Positions 34,352 to 44,381 of a stretch of DNA of 64,000 bases are shown here, one piece after another (position 1 is the stretch's first letter; the number at the start of each line of letters is the position of its first letter). The notes beneath the pieces are model-generated. The model was not told the DNA's origin. It saw only the letters and a program-made list of their open reading frames with translations, and ran no database searches. The position numbers were made by a program, and so were the translations under genes. The stretch is from Syntrophomonas sp. (GTDB taxonomy: Bacteria > Bacillota > Syntrophomonadia > Syntrophomonadales > Syntrophomonadaceae). The stretch spans positions 73,225 through 137,224 of the forward strand of contig JAENZE010000011.1 in NCBI GenBank assembly GCA_016841425.1, read 5' to 3'.

Positions 34352-35605
34352 TTGCCAATGCGAATACGCGATTCAATGAATGGAAGTATTGAAGTAGAAT
34401 GCCAGATGGAATTTGAAAGAGAGATTGCTTTACAAAATATTGACCGGGGAAGACTGTTTGCTATGGTCATAATAATAATAGAGATAACTCTATTCCTGGC
34501 TAATCTATATTTTTCCCACAAAACCGTGACCATTGAACATAGTTTTCAATCTTCTTATTATGCTATTATGTATGGAATAACGATCATTGTGACCGGTATA
34601 TATTTATACCTGTCTGGCTGCTTGAAAAAAAGACTTCAGCTTAAAATGTCATATCTCAAAATATTATTGGTTTCTTACCTGACTTTTATTATGGCCTGGT
34701 CGGCAGTGATAACCCTATTTGATCAGCGCTTATACGGGAACGTATCAGCCTATTTAGTGGCTTTGATCCTGGGATCAATAATATTCTATATGGACAGCAG
34801 AATGTTAAGCATCCCCTATCTTATTTCCCTCAGCATACTCATAATAGGTTTGCCCTATTTTCAATCATCGACAGCCATCTTGATAGGACATTATGTTAAT
34901 GTTGGGATATTTGTGCTCTTGTCATGGGTAATGACTAAAACATTATATGAAAATATCGTGAAGGATTTTGCTTCTCGTTGGGAGATTAAGAAAAAAAATA
35001 ATCAGTTAAGCAGTATAAACAGCCAATTATCAGATGAAATTGTATTAAGAAAGAAAATTCAAGGAGAGCTGGAAGAGGCTAATCAAGAACTCAAGAAACT
35101 ATCGCTAATGGATGACTTGACCGGAATACCCAATAGAAGAAGTTTGGACAGTTTCCTGGATCGGGAATGGAACCGGGCTGTACGGGAAGGGAACTCGATT
35201 TCACTGCTAATGATAGATATAGATTATTTTAAAGCCTTTAATGATAATTACGGTCATTCATCAGGCGATGATATCCTGATAAAGGTTGCTCAGACAATAA
35301 ATGGCCATTGCCGGCGTTCCAGCGATTTTGTAGCCAGGTTAGGGGGGGAAGAATTTCTATTCATAGCTGTAAATATGGATGAAGAAGGTACTAGAAACCT
35401 GGCCGAGAAGATAAGAGATAGCATTCAGAAACTTAAGATTATCCACGAATATTCCCAGACCGGGTCTTATTTGACAGTAAGTATTGGTATCACTATAGTT
35501 AAGCCATCTTTAAACGATAAACCTGGTGTTAGTATTAACAAGGCCGACCGGGCGCTATATAGTGCCAAATTAGCAGGAAGAAATAGAGTGGCCGCCTCTA
35601 ATTGA
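34352..35605 (+). CDS. Membrane-bound diguanylate cyclase (GGDEF)
   Basis: A 417-residue protein. About 30-215 contains six or so membrane helices. About 215-250 is a coiled coil. About 250-417 is a GGDEF domain with signature RLGGEEFLF and an intact I-site (RSSD five residues before GGEEF) for c-di-GMP feedback. It should make c-di-GMP from GTP. The MASE-like membrane part is not one I can name. TTG 34352 has AAGGGA 8 bases upstream; ATG 34358 is a possible alternative. Confidence 0.93.
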   Translation: MPMRIRDSMNGSIEVECQMEFEREIALQNIDRGRLFAMVIIIIEITLFLANLYFSHKTVTIEHSFQSSYYAIMYGITIIVTGIYLYLSGCLKKRLQLKMSYLKILLVSYLTFIMAWSAVITLFDQRLYGNVSAYLVALILGSIIFYMDSRMLSIPYLISLSILIIGLPYFQSSTAILIGHYVNVGIFVLLSWVMTKTLYENIVKDFASRWEIKKKNNQLSSINSQLSDEIVLRKKIQGELEEANQELKKLSLMDDLTGIPNRRSLDSFLDREWNRAVREGNSISLLMIDIDYFKAFNDNYGHSSGDDILIKVAQTINGHCRRSSDFVARLGGEEFLFIAVNMDEEGTRNLAEKIRDSIQKLKIIHEYSQTGSYLTVSIGITIVKPSLNDKPGVSINKADRALYSAKLAGRNRVAASN

Positions 35606-35678
35606 AGTTGTTAAACTGCTTTGATATGGTATTATTATCTTGGTTTCCCTGTCAGAAATATTATTAGGAAGTGATAAT

Positions 35679-36848
35679 TTGACCAATGAAAATATTCATT
35701 ACATAGAACTGGACGGCAAACAGATAATTCTTATCGGGACAGCCCATGTATCTCCTAAAAGTGTAGATGATGTTAAAGAGGTAATACAGGCAGAACATCC
35801 GGATACGGTATGTATAGAATTATGTGAATCTCGCTATCAAAATATTTCCGATAATGATCGGTGGAAAAATACCAATATAACAAAGATTATCAAGGATGGT
35901 CAGGCCCTGCTGCTGTTAGTAAATCTAATCCTTTCCTCTTATCAAAAAAGGCTGGCCCAGCAGTTCAACATCAAGCCTGGGCAGGAGATGCTGCAGGGGA
36001 TTGCCTCGGCTAAGGAGGTGGGGGCGGAGCTGTGCCTGGCGGATCGGGATATCCAGACTACCATGATGCGTTTATGGAGGAGTATTGGTCTGTGGGGAAA
36101 AATGAAATTATTTTTCCAACTTATTATAAGTATGTTTATTGATGAAGAAATAAGTGAGCAAGAAATGGAGAAGATGAAGAGCGGTGATATGCTGAGCTCA
36201 GCGTTAGAAGACCTCGCCCAGTCTTTCCCTCATATTAAATCCATTTTAATTGATGAAAGGGATCAATACCTGGCTCAAAAAATTAAGGAAACTGCCGGAG
36301 ATAAGGTGGTGGCAGTATTAGGAGCCGGTCATATTCCAGGAATTAAGAAAGAACTTGCCCAGGAGCATGACATGGCCAAGCTATCCCTGGTTCCGCCTCC
36401 ATCCAAAGTAACCAAAACAGTGGCCTGGGCTATACCGGTGTTAATATTGGCCTTAATTATATCAACTTTTTCTGTAGATAAAGCCGCCGGAATAGATCAG
36501 ATGGCAGCCTGGATCATATGGAACGGTTCTTTATCGGCCCTGGGAGCTTTGCTGGCTTTTGCTCACCCATTTGCCATCCTGACAGCATTCGTAGTCTCAC
36601 CTATTAGTTCCTTAAATCCACTATTAGCTGCGGGATGGTTTGCTGGTCTCACGGAAGCTATAATCAGAAAACCTAAAGTAGAGGATTTTGAGAACATCGC
36701 TGAGGATATAAATTCGGTAAGGGGATTCTGGAATAATAAGGTTACTCACATCCTGTTGGTAGTAGCTCTAGCAAATGTAGGGAGCAGTCTGGGAGCCATG
36801 TTTGGCGGAATAGAAGTTGTAAGACACTTCATCAATACCTTTGTATGA
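35679..36848 (+). CDS. TraB/PrgY family membrane protein
   Basis: A 389-residue TraB-domain protein. The signature is GTAHVSPKSVDDVKEVI near residue 20 and IELCESRYQ, then VAVLGAGHIPGIKKEL near residue 230. The C-terminus has three or four membrane helices (about 255-385). PrgY of enterococci inactivates peptide pheromone; in most bacteria the role is unknown, and the fold is related to metallopeptidases. TTG 35679 has AGGAAGTGA 5 bases upstream; the longer TTG at 35640 has no site. It follows the GGDEF gene by 73 bases. Confidence 0.9.
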   Translation: MTNENIHYIELDGKQIILIGTAHVSPKSVDDVKEVIQAEHPDTVCIELCESRYQNISDNDRWKNTNITKIIKDGQALLLLVNLILSSYQKRLAQQFNIKPGQEMLQGIASAKEVGAELCLADRDIQTTMMRLWRSIGLWGKMKLFFQLIISMFIDEEISEQEMEKMKSGDMLSSALEDLAQSFPHIKSILIDERDQYLAQKIKETAGDKVVAVLGAGHIPGIKKELAQEHDMAKLSLVPPPSKVTKTVAWAIPVLILALIISTFSVDKAAGIDQMAAWIIWNGSLSALGALLAFAHPFAILTAFVVSPISSLNPLLAAGWFAGLTEAIIRKPKVEDFENIAEDINSVRGFWNNKVTHILLVVALANVGSSLGAMFGGIEVVRHFINTFV

Positions 36849-36914
36849 GCAAACCATAAGCAGAGTCATGTTCAAGTGATCTGGCAGCCCGGATTTCCCC
36901 CATAAAGCGTATAA

Positions 36915-37469
36915 TTATTTAATTTTATCCAGTACCTGTTCAGCCAGTGCTTGGGCTGCCTCCAGATCATCAGTTTCATTTCCCAGTCCTACCGTAATAG
37001 AGAAATATAAATCATCGCTCTGCAGTACATGCAGGCCAGCCCCTGCTTGCAGACCGCTGCCGCCCCAGAATGCCCTGCCGCCCAGCCCGTCAATTTGCTG
37101 TACTGTATCTAATAGGGCTATGGAATCATCATATAACCTGGCTGCAGTATAGCCATTGTTCTGCATGGCATCGGTAAATGCTCCTGTCTGATGCAGAGAT
37201 AATTGCACAAATCTTACCTGGGTACCTTCTGTAAGCGGGGAATAGAAACACACTGTTCCCACCGGGCTTTCACTTATTTCGGGCTCTCCCACTGCTTCAC
37301 CAAGTATTGCTTCAGCATCTGCTTGAGATACTAGGTCGGCAGGATTTAATAATCCGGTATCCTCGATAACCTGGACACCAGCCTGGTCAACGGTATTTTG
37401 TCCTCCACAACCATTAGCAATAGCGAAAACCGCCAGCAATACCAGCCAGACAAACAAATTTTTCTTCAT
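36915..37469 (-). CDS. Putative lipoprotein (DUF3558-like)
   Basis: A 184-residue lipoprotein with a signal peptide (KKNLFVWLVLLAVFAIANGC); the lipobox cysteine is C21. The mature part begins with a Thr/Gln-rich linker and then LVSQADAEAILGEAVGEPE, which resembles the start of DUF3558-type lipoproteins, with one further cysteine in GTVCFYSP. The function is unknown. AGGAGGC lies 8 bases before the ATG. It is convergent with the TraB gene. Confidence 0.8.
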   Translation of the reverse strand: MKKNLFVWLVLLAVFAIANGCGGQNTVDQAGVQVIEDTGLLNPADLVSQADAEAILGEAVGEPEISESPVGTVCFYSPLTEGTQVRFVQLSLHQTGAFTDAMQNNGYTAARLYDDSIALLDTVQQIDGLGGRAFWGGSGLQAGAGLHVLQSDDLYFSITVGLGNETDDLEAAQALAEQVLDKIK

Positions 37470-37577
37470 TTATTAATGCCTCCTGTCCTATTAGTATGAG
37501 TATCTAAATATATCCAATATATACTAATTCTTTATATGATCCCATTATCCTCTCTAAAGATGAAGAGGTTGTACAAT

Positions 37578-37647
37578 AGACAGGGGGACGGTTCTCTGTC
37601 TTGAGGTTTATTGCGATTTAGTAGACAGGAGAACCGTCCCCCTGTCT
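37578..37647. repeat. REP-type inverted repeat, GGGGACGGTTC family
   Basis: AGACAGGGGGACGGTTCTC (37578-37596) and its exact inverse (37629-37647) are separated by 32 bases. It is intergenic between the lipoprotein and YdbC genes. The core is the same as at 33.1, 33.5 and 46.4 kb. Confidence 0.85.
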
Positions 37648-37789
37648 TTCGGCCTGGGACTCATCGGGGAAGAGAATCAAAACGGCTGCCAGGTCTAGGT
37701 CTAGAAAATAATAAGAGGGAGAAATCTATTGAAAATAAAAAGTAAAAAATATACAATTGTGTAAAATAAAAGAATGGGAGGAATGCTTG

Positions 37790-38026
37790 ATGGCCGATAT
37801 TAAATTCGAAATCACCAGAGTTGTAGGTGTATTATCTGAGGGATCAAAAGGATGGCAAAAAGAAATCAACCTGGTAAGTTGGAATAACCGCAGCCCTAAA
37901 ATAGATATTCGTGATTGGGGCCCGGAGCACGAGAAGATAGGAAAGGGCATAACACTCAATAAGGCGGAACTAATTAAGCTGAAAGAACTCCTCCAGGATA
38001 TTGACTTTGATTTGCTGGAAGGATAA
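37790..38026 (+). CDS. YdbC/PC4-like single-stranded nucleic-acid-binding protein
   Basis: A 78-residue protein of the YdbC family, which has the PC4 (transcriptional coactivator p15) fold and binds single-stranded DNA. Diagnostic segments: IKFEITRVVGVLSEGSKGW, INLVSWNNRSPKIDIRDWGP and EKIGKGITLNKAE. GGGAGGA lies 8 bases before ATG 37790; the frame extends 11 codons further back without support. A single gene between a REP copy and the efflux operon. Confidence 0.9.
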   Translation: MADIKFEITRVVGVLSEGSKGWQKEINLVSWNNRSPKIDIRDWGPEHEKIGKGITLNKAELIKLKELLQDIDFDLLEG

Positions 38027-38079
38027 CAGTTGACTTATAGTATTAACATATACGGGCGTACAATATGCAGCAGCCTGGA

Positions 38080-40020
38080 TCAAGCCAGGTTAGCTCCTGT
38101 AAACTGGCTGTTATAGAGATCTGCATAGAACCCTTCTTGCGCCAGCAGTTCTGCGTGAAGACCCTGTTCAATAATGGCACCATGATTCATTACCAATATC
38201 AGGTCTGCTTCTCTAATGGTTGAAAGTCTATGGGCGATAACAAAACTCGTTCTTCCTTTCATCAAAGTGCCCATAGCTTTCTGAATCAGTACTTCAGTTC
38301 GAGTATCTACGTTGCTGGTAGCTTCATCCAGTATAAGGATAGCCGGGTTCGCCAGTATAGCCCGGGCGATGGTAAGAAGCTGTTTCTGTCCCTGGGATAT
38401 ATTAGAGGCTTCTTCATTTAAGATAGTGTCATAGCCTTCGGGCAGAGTCATTATGAAATGATGGGCGTGAGCTGCTTGAGCTGCATCAATAATATCCTCT
38501 TCGGCTGCTCCTTCTCGGCCATAGGCGATATTATCTCTGATGGTTCCATTGAAGAGCCAGGTATCCTGCAGCACCATACCAAACATGGTGCGCAGATCGC
38601 CTCGTTTCATGTCTCTGATGTCTATTCCATCTACTGTAATGCGGCCCTCCTGAACTTCATAGAAACGCATGATCAAGTTAACCAGGGTAGTTTTGCCTGC
38701 TCCAGTAGGGCCTACGATGGCAACAGTCTGACCTTCTTTAATATCGATGTTCAGATCGTCGATAAGAGGAACATCCTCTTTGTAGCTGAACCGGACATGT
38801 TCAAATTTAACCCGGCCCTGAGGAAAGGGAATCACCTTAGGGTTCTCATGGTCTGGAACCTCTTCGGTTTCATCCATGATTTCAAAAACCCTCTCCGCGG
38901 AAGCGACGGTAGATTGTAATATGTTAGCTATGTTGGCCACCTGAATGATGGGGTGGGTAAACTGCCTGATATACTGGATAAATGCCTGAATATCACCAAT
39001 TTGAATAACCTTCTGGGCTACCATAACGCCGCCGATAATACATACTAAAACATATCCGATATTATTGACGAAGTTCAAAGCCGGGAAAATAATGCCGGAC
39101 ATAAACTGAGCTTTCCATCCTACCCCGTACAGACGGGAATTGATAGCCTTGAACTTCTCTATTGAGTCCTTCTCATGACCGAATACCTTGACAATTTTAT
39201 GTCCGGAATACATTTCCTCCACATGGCCATTTAGTTCACCCAGACATCTTTGCTGCTGAACAAAATACCGCTGTGAGTACTTGGTAACGATTCCAGTTAT
39301 GAGGACACTAACCGGCAGAGACACCAGCGCTATCAGAGTCAAAAGGGGACTGATACTCAGCATCATAATTAATATACCGACAATTGAAACGAATGATGTG
39401 ATCAGTTGAGTCAGGCTCTGCTGCAGGGTATTGGCAATATTGTCCATATCATTGGTTACCCGGCTCAGGATTTCGCCATGAGTACGCTGATCAAAATATT
39501 TAAGGGGGAGATGATCCAGCTTGGTTTTTACGTCATTGCGCATCCGGTAAACGGTTTCCTGGGACACAGTAGACATTACATAGGCCATAATGTAACTGAA
39601 AAGAGCACTCAAGAGATAAAGACCAATCAACAGCAACAGAATCCTGCCAATATATTCTAAATCGAAGGTCGGGATAGGTTGTTTTCGCAGCTGATTAATA
39701 TATGTTATCGGCATATTATTCTGTATGGCGGTATTCAACTGTAATAAATAAGTATATTTAGCCAGAACCCCTTCGCCTAATTTGGTAGTGGCCATCCCCA
39801 TAATTTTTGGTCCAACGATGGAGAACAGGGTACTGCCGACAGCCAGACAAAAAACCACTATGAATCGGTACTTCTCCGGACTCAAGTATTGGACTAATCT
39901 CTTCAGGGTTCCAGAAAAATCCCGAGCTTTTTCTGCCGGCATCCCTATAGGTGGACCACCCATAGGTCCCCGGCGGGGTGGTGTCTGAGTTCTTGATTGG
40001 TTTTGCTGATTCATATTCAT
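38080..40020 (-). CDS. ABC exporter half-transporter (multidrug type), second subunit
   Basis: A 646-residue fused membrane and ATPase protein. Six membrane helices (about 50-380) are followed by an ATPase domain (about 400-640) with Walker A GPTGAGKTTL, the signature SQGQKQLL (degenerate LSGGQ) and Walker B AILILDEATSNVD. The N-terminus carries a Gln- and Pro-rich tail (SRTQTPPRRGPMGGPP). AGAGGAGATT overlaps the end of the preceding ABC gene. With its partner it should form a heterodimeric drug exporter of the YheH/YheI or LmrCD type, in which one ATP site is degenerate. Confidence 0.94.
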   Translation of the reverse strand: MNMNQQNQSRTQTPPRRGPMGGPPIGMPAEKARDFSGTLKRLVQYLSPEKYRFIVVFCLAVGSTLFSIVGPKIMGMATTKLGEGVLAKYTYLLQLNTAIQNNMPITYINQLRKQPIPTFDLEYIGRILLLLIGLYLLSALFSYIMAYVMSTVSQETVYRMRNDVKTKLDHLPLKYFDQRTHGEILSRVTNDMDNIANTLQQSLTQLITSFVSIVGILIMMLSISPLLTLIALVSLPVSVLITGIVTKYSQRYFVQQQRCLGELNGHVEEMYSGHKIVKVFGHEKDSIEKFKAINSRLYGVGWKAQFMSGIIFPALNFVNNIGYVLVCIIGGVMVAQKVIQIGDIQAFIQYIRQFTHPIIQVANIANILQSTVASAERVFEIMDETEEVPDHENPKVIPFPQGRVKFEHVRFSYKEDVPLIDDLNIDIKEGQTVAIVGPTGAGKTTLVNLIMRFYEVQEGRITVDGIDIRDMKRGDLRTMFGMVLQDTWLFNGTIRDNIAYGREGAAEEDIIDAAQAAHAHHFIMTLPEGYDTILNEEASNISQGQKQLLTIARAILANPAILILDEATSNVDTRTEVLIQKAMGTLMKGRTSFVIAHRLSTIREADLILVMNHGAIIEQGLHAELLAQEGFYADLYNSQFTGANLA

Positions 40021-40023
40021 AAT

Positions 40024-41751
40024 CTATGCAATCTCCTCTTGTGATAACTGGGAGGACACGATCTCATAATATACCTGGCTATTTTCCAGGAGTTCCTTAT
40101 GTCTGCCGATTCCAGCTATCTGACCTTCATCTAACACGATGATTTGATCAGCATCCATGACCGTACTAACTCTCTGGGCCACAATTATCATGGTGGAATT
40201 AACGATTTCATCTTTCAGCGCAGCTCGAAGACGAGCGTCAGTTTTAAAATCAAGGGCGGAAAAGCTATCATCCAGGATATAAATACCAGGTTTTCTGACC
40301 AGAGCCCGGGCAATGGAAAGACGCTGCTTCTGTCCTCCGGATAGATTAGTTCCGCCCTGAGCAACAATTGATCCATAGCCATCTTGCATGGCGTTGATGA
40401 ACTCGCTGGCCTGGGCAATACCAGCAGCGTGCTCAATCTCATAGTCGGCAGCATCAACTTTACCGTAACGAATGTTGTCGGCAATAGTTCCACTGAAAAT
40501 AACAGGGGTCTGCGGTACAAAACCCATTTTTGCACGAAGTTCCTGCTGGCTCATCTCCCGTACATCCAAACCGTCTACCAGAACACTGCCACTGGTAACA
40601 TCATAAAAACGGGGTATCAGATTGATCAGGGTGGATTTGCCCGAGCCGGTGCCGCCGATTATAGCGGTCACCTCTCCTGGCCGGGCTTTGAAAGATATAT
40701 TGCTAATGGCGGGGTTTTCTGCTCCGGGATAGAAAAAGGTCACATCATTGAATTCTACATAGCCTCTCTGTTCCGGTGAAGATTTAGCATCTTCGGGATC
40801 AACGATGGTCGGTTCCATATCCAGCACTTCATTGATACGAAGAGCCGATGCCTGAGCCCGGGGCACCATAACAAACATAATCGTAACCATAATAATAGAA
40901 AACATTATCTGCATGGCATATTGTACAAACGCCATCATATCTCCGATCTGCATGCTGTTTTGCGCAATGCGAAGCCCACCAAACCATATTATGGCAATAG
41001 AAGTTAAATTCATGAAAATAATCATAACCGGCTGCATAGAAGCCATGATTTTATTGACCCGAATAGATGTATCAGTCAAGTCGCGATTAGCTTGATCGAA
41101 ACGTATAGTCTCTTTTTTTAGCCGGTTAAAGGCACGTATGACTCTTATCCCGGTTAAATTTTCCCTCAACACCAGGTTGACCTTATCCAGCTTGATCTGC
41201 ATGGCTTTAAACAGGGGGACGATAAAAGAGGCCAGACCGCCGATAAAGGCCAGCATCAGAGGAAGTACTACGACCAGGATCAAGGTCAGGTGCTGATCCC
41301 TGGAATAAGCCATGAAGATACCCCCGATGCACATGATCGGAGCATTGACCATAAAGCGAAGACCGATTACCAGAAGGGTCTGTACCTGGGTAATGTCGTT
41401 GGTAGTTCGGTTAATAAGCGAAGCGGTTCCAATTTTATCGAATTCATGCAGGGAATAGTTTTCTACCCGGGAGAATACTTTATCCCGGGTATCTCGTCCA
41501 AAACTCATCCCGATAATAGATGAGAGATAACTGCCCACAATGGAACATAAGCTGCTGATAAGGGCTACTACTAACATGTAGTTCCCGAATCTCCAGACAT
41601 AGCCGGTATCACCCTTCATCATACCGTTGTTAACCACTTCTGACATTAGGGTAGGAAGATAAAGCTCAGCTAGAGACTGGGCAAAAAGAAATAAAACTAC
41701 CCAGAACAAACTCCAGGTGTATGGTTTTAAGCCGCTGAATAATTTAATCAT
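40024..41751 (-). CDS. ABC exporter half-transporter (multidrug type), first subunit
   Basis: A 575-residue fused membrane and ATPase protein. Six helices (about 15-310) are followed by the ATPase domain with Walker A GGTGSGKST, canonical LSGGQKQR and IYILDDSFSALD. The residue after Walker B is Asp rather than the catalytic Glu, as in the asymmetric subunit of heterodimeric exporters. ATG 41751 is preferred over TTG 41760 because TGGAGAT is 10 bases upstream of it. Three bases separate it from the second half-transporter gene. Confidence 0.94.
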   Translation of the reverse strand: MIKLFSGLKPYTWSLFWVVLFLFAQSLAELYLPTLMSEVVNNGMMKGDTGYVWRFGNYMLVVALISSLCSIVGSYLSSIIGMSFGRDTRDKVFSRVENYSLHEFDKIGTASLINRTTNDITQVQTLLVIGLRFMVNAPIMCIGGIFMAYSRDQHLTLILVVVLPLMLAFIGGLASFIVPLFKAMQIKLDKVNLVLRENLTGIRVIRAFNRLKKETIRFDQANRDLTDTSIRVNKIMASMQPVMIIFMNLTSIAIIWFGGLRIAQNSMQIGDMMAFVQYAMQIMFSIIMVTIMFVMVPRAQASALRINEVLDMEPTIVDPEDAKSSPEQRGYVEFNDVTFFYPGAENPAISNISFKARPGEVTAIIGGTGSGKSTLINLIPRFYDVTSGSVLVDGLDVREMSQQELRAKMGFVPQTPVIFSGTIADNIRYGKVDAADYEIEHAAGIAQASEFINAMQDGYGSIVAQGGTNLSGGQKQRLSIARALVRKPGIYILDDSFSALDFKTDARLRAALKDEIVNSTMIIVAQRVSTVMDADQIIVLDEGQIAGIGRHKELLENSQVYYEIVSSQLSQEEIA

Positions 41752-41783
41752 AAATGACAATCTCCATCCAGTGTTAGTAGTCC

Positions 41784-42926
41784 TTATTGAATATCAACCG
41801 GGGCTTTATCCACCAGAGCATGGCCGTTGGTAACCGCCACCTGTTCACCTTCATCAAGCCCCGCGAGAATTTGGGTACCCTGATCATGGCTGATTCCGGT
41901 TGTTACAACTCGTCGGTTAGCAATCTGATCCTTGATGACAAAGACGCAGCTTTCCCCTTGATCCTGGATGATAGATGATGAGGGAATTATGATTCCTTTA
42001 GTTCTGGTATTTATGAAAGCGTGAGCTGATAGACCTGCTATCAGGTTGTTGTCATTATCAATAGCTATTTCTATAGGGAAAACCTCACCAGTGCTCACGG
42101 CTAAAGGACCGATACAGGTAACAGTACCCTTCCAAAAAGTTGCAGGATAACCGTCAATGGTGATATCCATCTGGTCGCCAGTTTTTAATAGAGCCAGAGT
42201 TTCTTGATTAATGGTAGTTTTTAATTTTAGTACAGAATTATCGATGATTGAAATAACCGAAACACCTGGGGAGAGTATTTCCCCCACGTCAATATTTCGG
42301 GATGCCAGTACCCCGGAAATGGGACTTCTTACGGTTGCGTTCTCCAGCTGGATATTTAAGTTTATAAGATTAGCCTGGGCAGCGTCTATGGCAGCCTGCG
42401 CTTGTTCCAGGGCAGGGCCAGAGGCATTCTGATACTGCGCTTGAGCAGTATCCAGGCTGGTCTGGGCATCATCCATCTGGTTTTCAGATACTGCCCCGGC
42501 TTCAAATAATATCTTTATCTGCTCATAGTTTCGCTCTGCTTTGCCAAGATTTATCTCCGCCAGCCCAGCCTGACTCTCAGCCGCCAGCGCGGCTGCCCGG
42601 GCAGATTTGAGGCTGGCCTCGGCCTGTATGAGCTGACCTCTAATAGATTCACTATCCAGTCGGATGAGAATATCACCTTCATTAACCATCTGGCCTACCG
42701 CATAACCCAGGCTGACCACCTTGCCGGATATTTTACTGGAAACATCAACGGTTTGACACGGTACCAGAACACCGCTCAATTCCAGGGGTACTTCCAGGTC
42801 CTGATAACTGGCCGAAGCCGTTGTTACTGGAACAATTTTATTTTCCTCTGCACATCCACAGCAGGCCATAAGCAGTAACAGGATTGAACCGGCCAGAATG
42901 ATAAGTCCTTTATTTTGCCTATTCAT
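41784..42926 (-). CDS. Efflux periplasmic-adaptor-type (HlyD/RND MFP) lipoprotein
   Basis: A 380-residue membrane-fusion-type protein. The lipoprotein signal peptide ends in LLLLMACCGC. It is followed by the barrel and lipoyl halves (KISGKVVSLGYAVGQMVNEG, then VRSPISGVLASRNIDVGE) around a long coiled coil (about 95-195, very Ala- and Gln-rich). In Gram-positive bacteria such adaptors work with ABC or MFS exporters in the cell envelope. It lies 32 bases before the ABC genes and 17 bases after another adaptor gene, in the same operon. Confidence 0.93.
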   Translation of the reverse strand: MNRQNKGLIILAGSILLLLMACCGCAEENKIVPVTTASASYQDLEVPLELSGVLVPCQTVDVSSKISGKVVSLGYAVGQMVNEGDILIRLDSESIRGQLIQAEASLKSARAAALAAESQAGLAEINLGKAERNYEQIKILFEAGAVSENQMDDAQTSLDTAQAQYQNASGPALEQAQAAIDAAQANLINLNIQLENATVRSPISGVLASRNIDVGEILSPGVSVISIIDNSVLKLKTTINQETLALLKTGDQMDITIDGYPATFWKGTVTCIGPLAVSTGEVFPIEIAIDNDNNLIAGLSAHAFINTRTKGIIIPSSSIIQDQGESCVFVIKDQIANRRVVTTGISHDQGTQILAGLDEGEQVAVTNGHALVDKAPVDIQ

Positions 42927-42943
42927 AAGAAAACCCCATTTCT

Positions 42944-43642
42944 TTATTTGATATGAATTTTAATAACCGCATTCATCCCCGGCATCAGAGTTAGCTGATC
43001 AGCATCCATAATACTTATATAAACCGGGATCAGCTGAGTAACCTTGGAGTACGTACCGCTGGTATTTAAAGAGGGCAGGGTACTGAAGGCGGAGGTGGTA
43101 GCCTGTCCCACACTTTCTACATAACCCTGGAAGTTTTTATTAGAATAGGCATCAATTTTAATATCAACCTTTTGTCCTTTTGCAATTTTCAGAATATCTG
43201 TTTCTTCAATGTGAGCTTTAATATAAAAATGAGCAGTATCTGCTATGGTGGCAATCTCCATCCCGGGACTAATCACCTGGCCTTTTATAGCATTTGACTG
43301 AACCACTTTACCATCTATAGGAGACTTGATCTCTGATTTGCTTATAATTAAATCAGCCGAGTTGGCCATTGCTTGGGAGTTTGTTGATGAACTAGTTATC
43401 ATGCCGCTGACATCTTGCTTTCCCATAACCTGTCCGCCCTTAACATAGTCACCTTCTTTGACATCCCAATTCTTAACTTTCCCGGTGAGTTCTGGCGTGA
43501 TGGTAACCATGTCGCAGGTAACCTGGGCGTCTTCAGTAGAAAAAAAGTACATGCCTTGATAGACATAGTAGGATAATCCGGTTACCCCGGCCAGAAGAAC
43601 AACTATTCCTAATATCGATAAGATCTTTTTCAACTTTTCCAT
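42944..43642 (-). CDS. HlyD-family secretion/efflux protein
   Basis: A 232-residue EmrA/HlyD-like protein with one N-terminal membrane helix (about 8-30) and lipoyl halves (GKVKNWDVKEGDYVKGGQVM, IKSPIDGKVVQSNAIKGQVI). The coiled-coil hairpin is nearly absent, so it is short for the family. AAGGTGG lies 9 bases before ATG 43642. It is the first structural gene after marR. It may be a second adaptor for the same exporter. Confidence 0.9.
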   Translation of the reverse strand: MEKLKKILSILGIVVLLAGVTGLSYYVYQGMYFFSTEDAQVTCDMVTITPELTGKVKNWDVKEGDYVKGGQVMGKQDVSGMITSSSTNSQAMANSADLIISKSEIKSPIDGKVVQSNAIKGQVISPGMEIATIADTAHFYIKAHIEETDILKIAKGQKVDIKIDAYSNKNFQGYVESVGQATTSAFSTLPSLNTSGTYSKVTQLIPVYISIMDADQLTLMPGMNAVIKIHIK

Positions 43643-43690
43643 TCTATTGACCACCTTAATAAATTTTAGTGTTTAACATGGCAGGTACTG

Positions 43691-44128
43691 TTAAGTAACA
43701 CCTTTGAGAATTACTTGTATTCTTTGCAGCAAGTCATCAAGCTCATCAAGTTGATTTTCCGGCAGTTCGCTTAGTTTTTCTTCGAATTTATGTTTGATAT
43801 CTGCCTTCAGTTCGGTATAAGTCCTTAAACCTTCTTCGGTAATCTCTATCAGCACTATACGTCGATCATTCTCATCAGATCTTCTTACTACCCACCCGGA
43901 CTCTATAAGCTTATAAATCAGAGGGGTAAGCTGCTGCTTGGATATGGCCATTTTATTAGCCAGTTCGGTCATGGGCAAAGGTCCTTTGAGGGCTAAAAAG
44001 GATATGGCATGGAATTGAGCATGGCTTAATTTGAGCCGCGTTATCTGCTCTGCGGGTCTAAAGTAGTTCTGACGCATATAAGTCAGCAAAAACATAAAAT
44101 TGTCAACCACTTTTTCTAATTTAGTCAT
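43691..44128 (-). CDS. MarR-family repressor of the efflux operon
   Basis: A 145-residue winged-helix regulator (LSHAQFHAISFLALKGPLPM, MAISKQQLTPLIYKLIESGW, VRRSDENDRRIVLIEITEEG). It is the first gene of the five-gene efflux operon, and an 11-bp perfect inverted repeat lies 68 bases upstream of its start over the probable promoter, so autoregulation is likely. ATG 44128 has GCAGGTG 9 bases upstream; the in-frame ATG 44149 overlaps that site. The inducer is unknown. Confidence 0.93.
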   Translation of the reverse strand: MTKLEKVVDNFMFLLTYMRQNYFRPAEQITRLKLSHAQFHAISFLALKGPLPMTELANKMAISKQQLTPLIYKLIESGWVVRRSDENDRRIVLIEITEEGLRTYTELKADIKHKFEEKLSELPENQLDELDDLLQRIQVILKGVT

Positions 44129-44195
44129 TTTAAATTTACACCTGCTCATTAAAAATCATAAATTGCTTAGATAAGTATAAATGTTCAAGACAAAA

Positions 44196-44232
44196 TAGTA
44201 AACAACAATTTACTGTTAAGGGTTGTTTACTA
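44196..44232. promoter_or_regulatory. MarR operator over the efflux-operon promoter
   Basis: TAGTAAACAAC (44196-44206) and GTTGTTTACTA (44222-44232) are an exact 11-bp inverted repeat with a 15-base spacer; an inner AGTAAA/TTTACT repeat is also present. On the minus strand TTTACT then, after 17 bases, TATACT gives a promoter whose -35 box lies inside the left arm. Confidence 0.75.
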
Positions 44233-44381
44233 AAGGAAACATTGGAAATGCTTCTGGTGATATGCAGTATGGATACTCCACCATTGGTCTCGATATCCGA
44301 TTGGACCGCCGTATATGGAATTGGGAAACAGGGCTGGAATAGACGCTTGATATATTAAGAGCCAGAAGGTTAGCCTGTATG

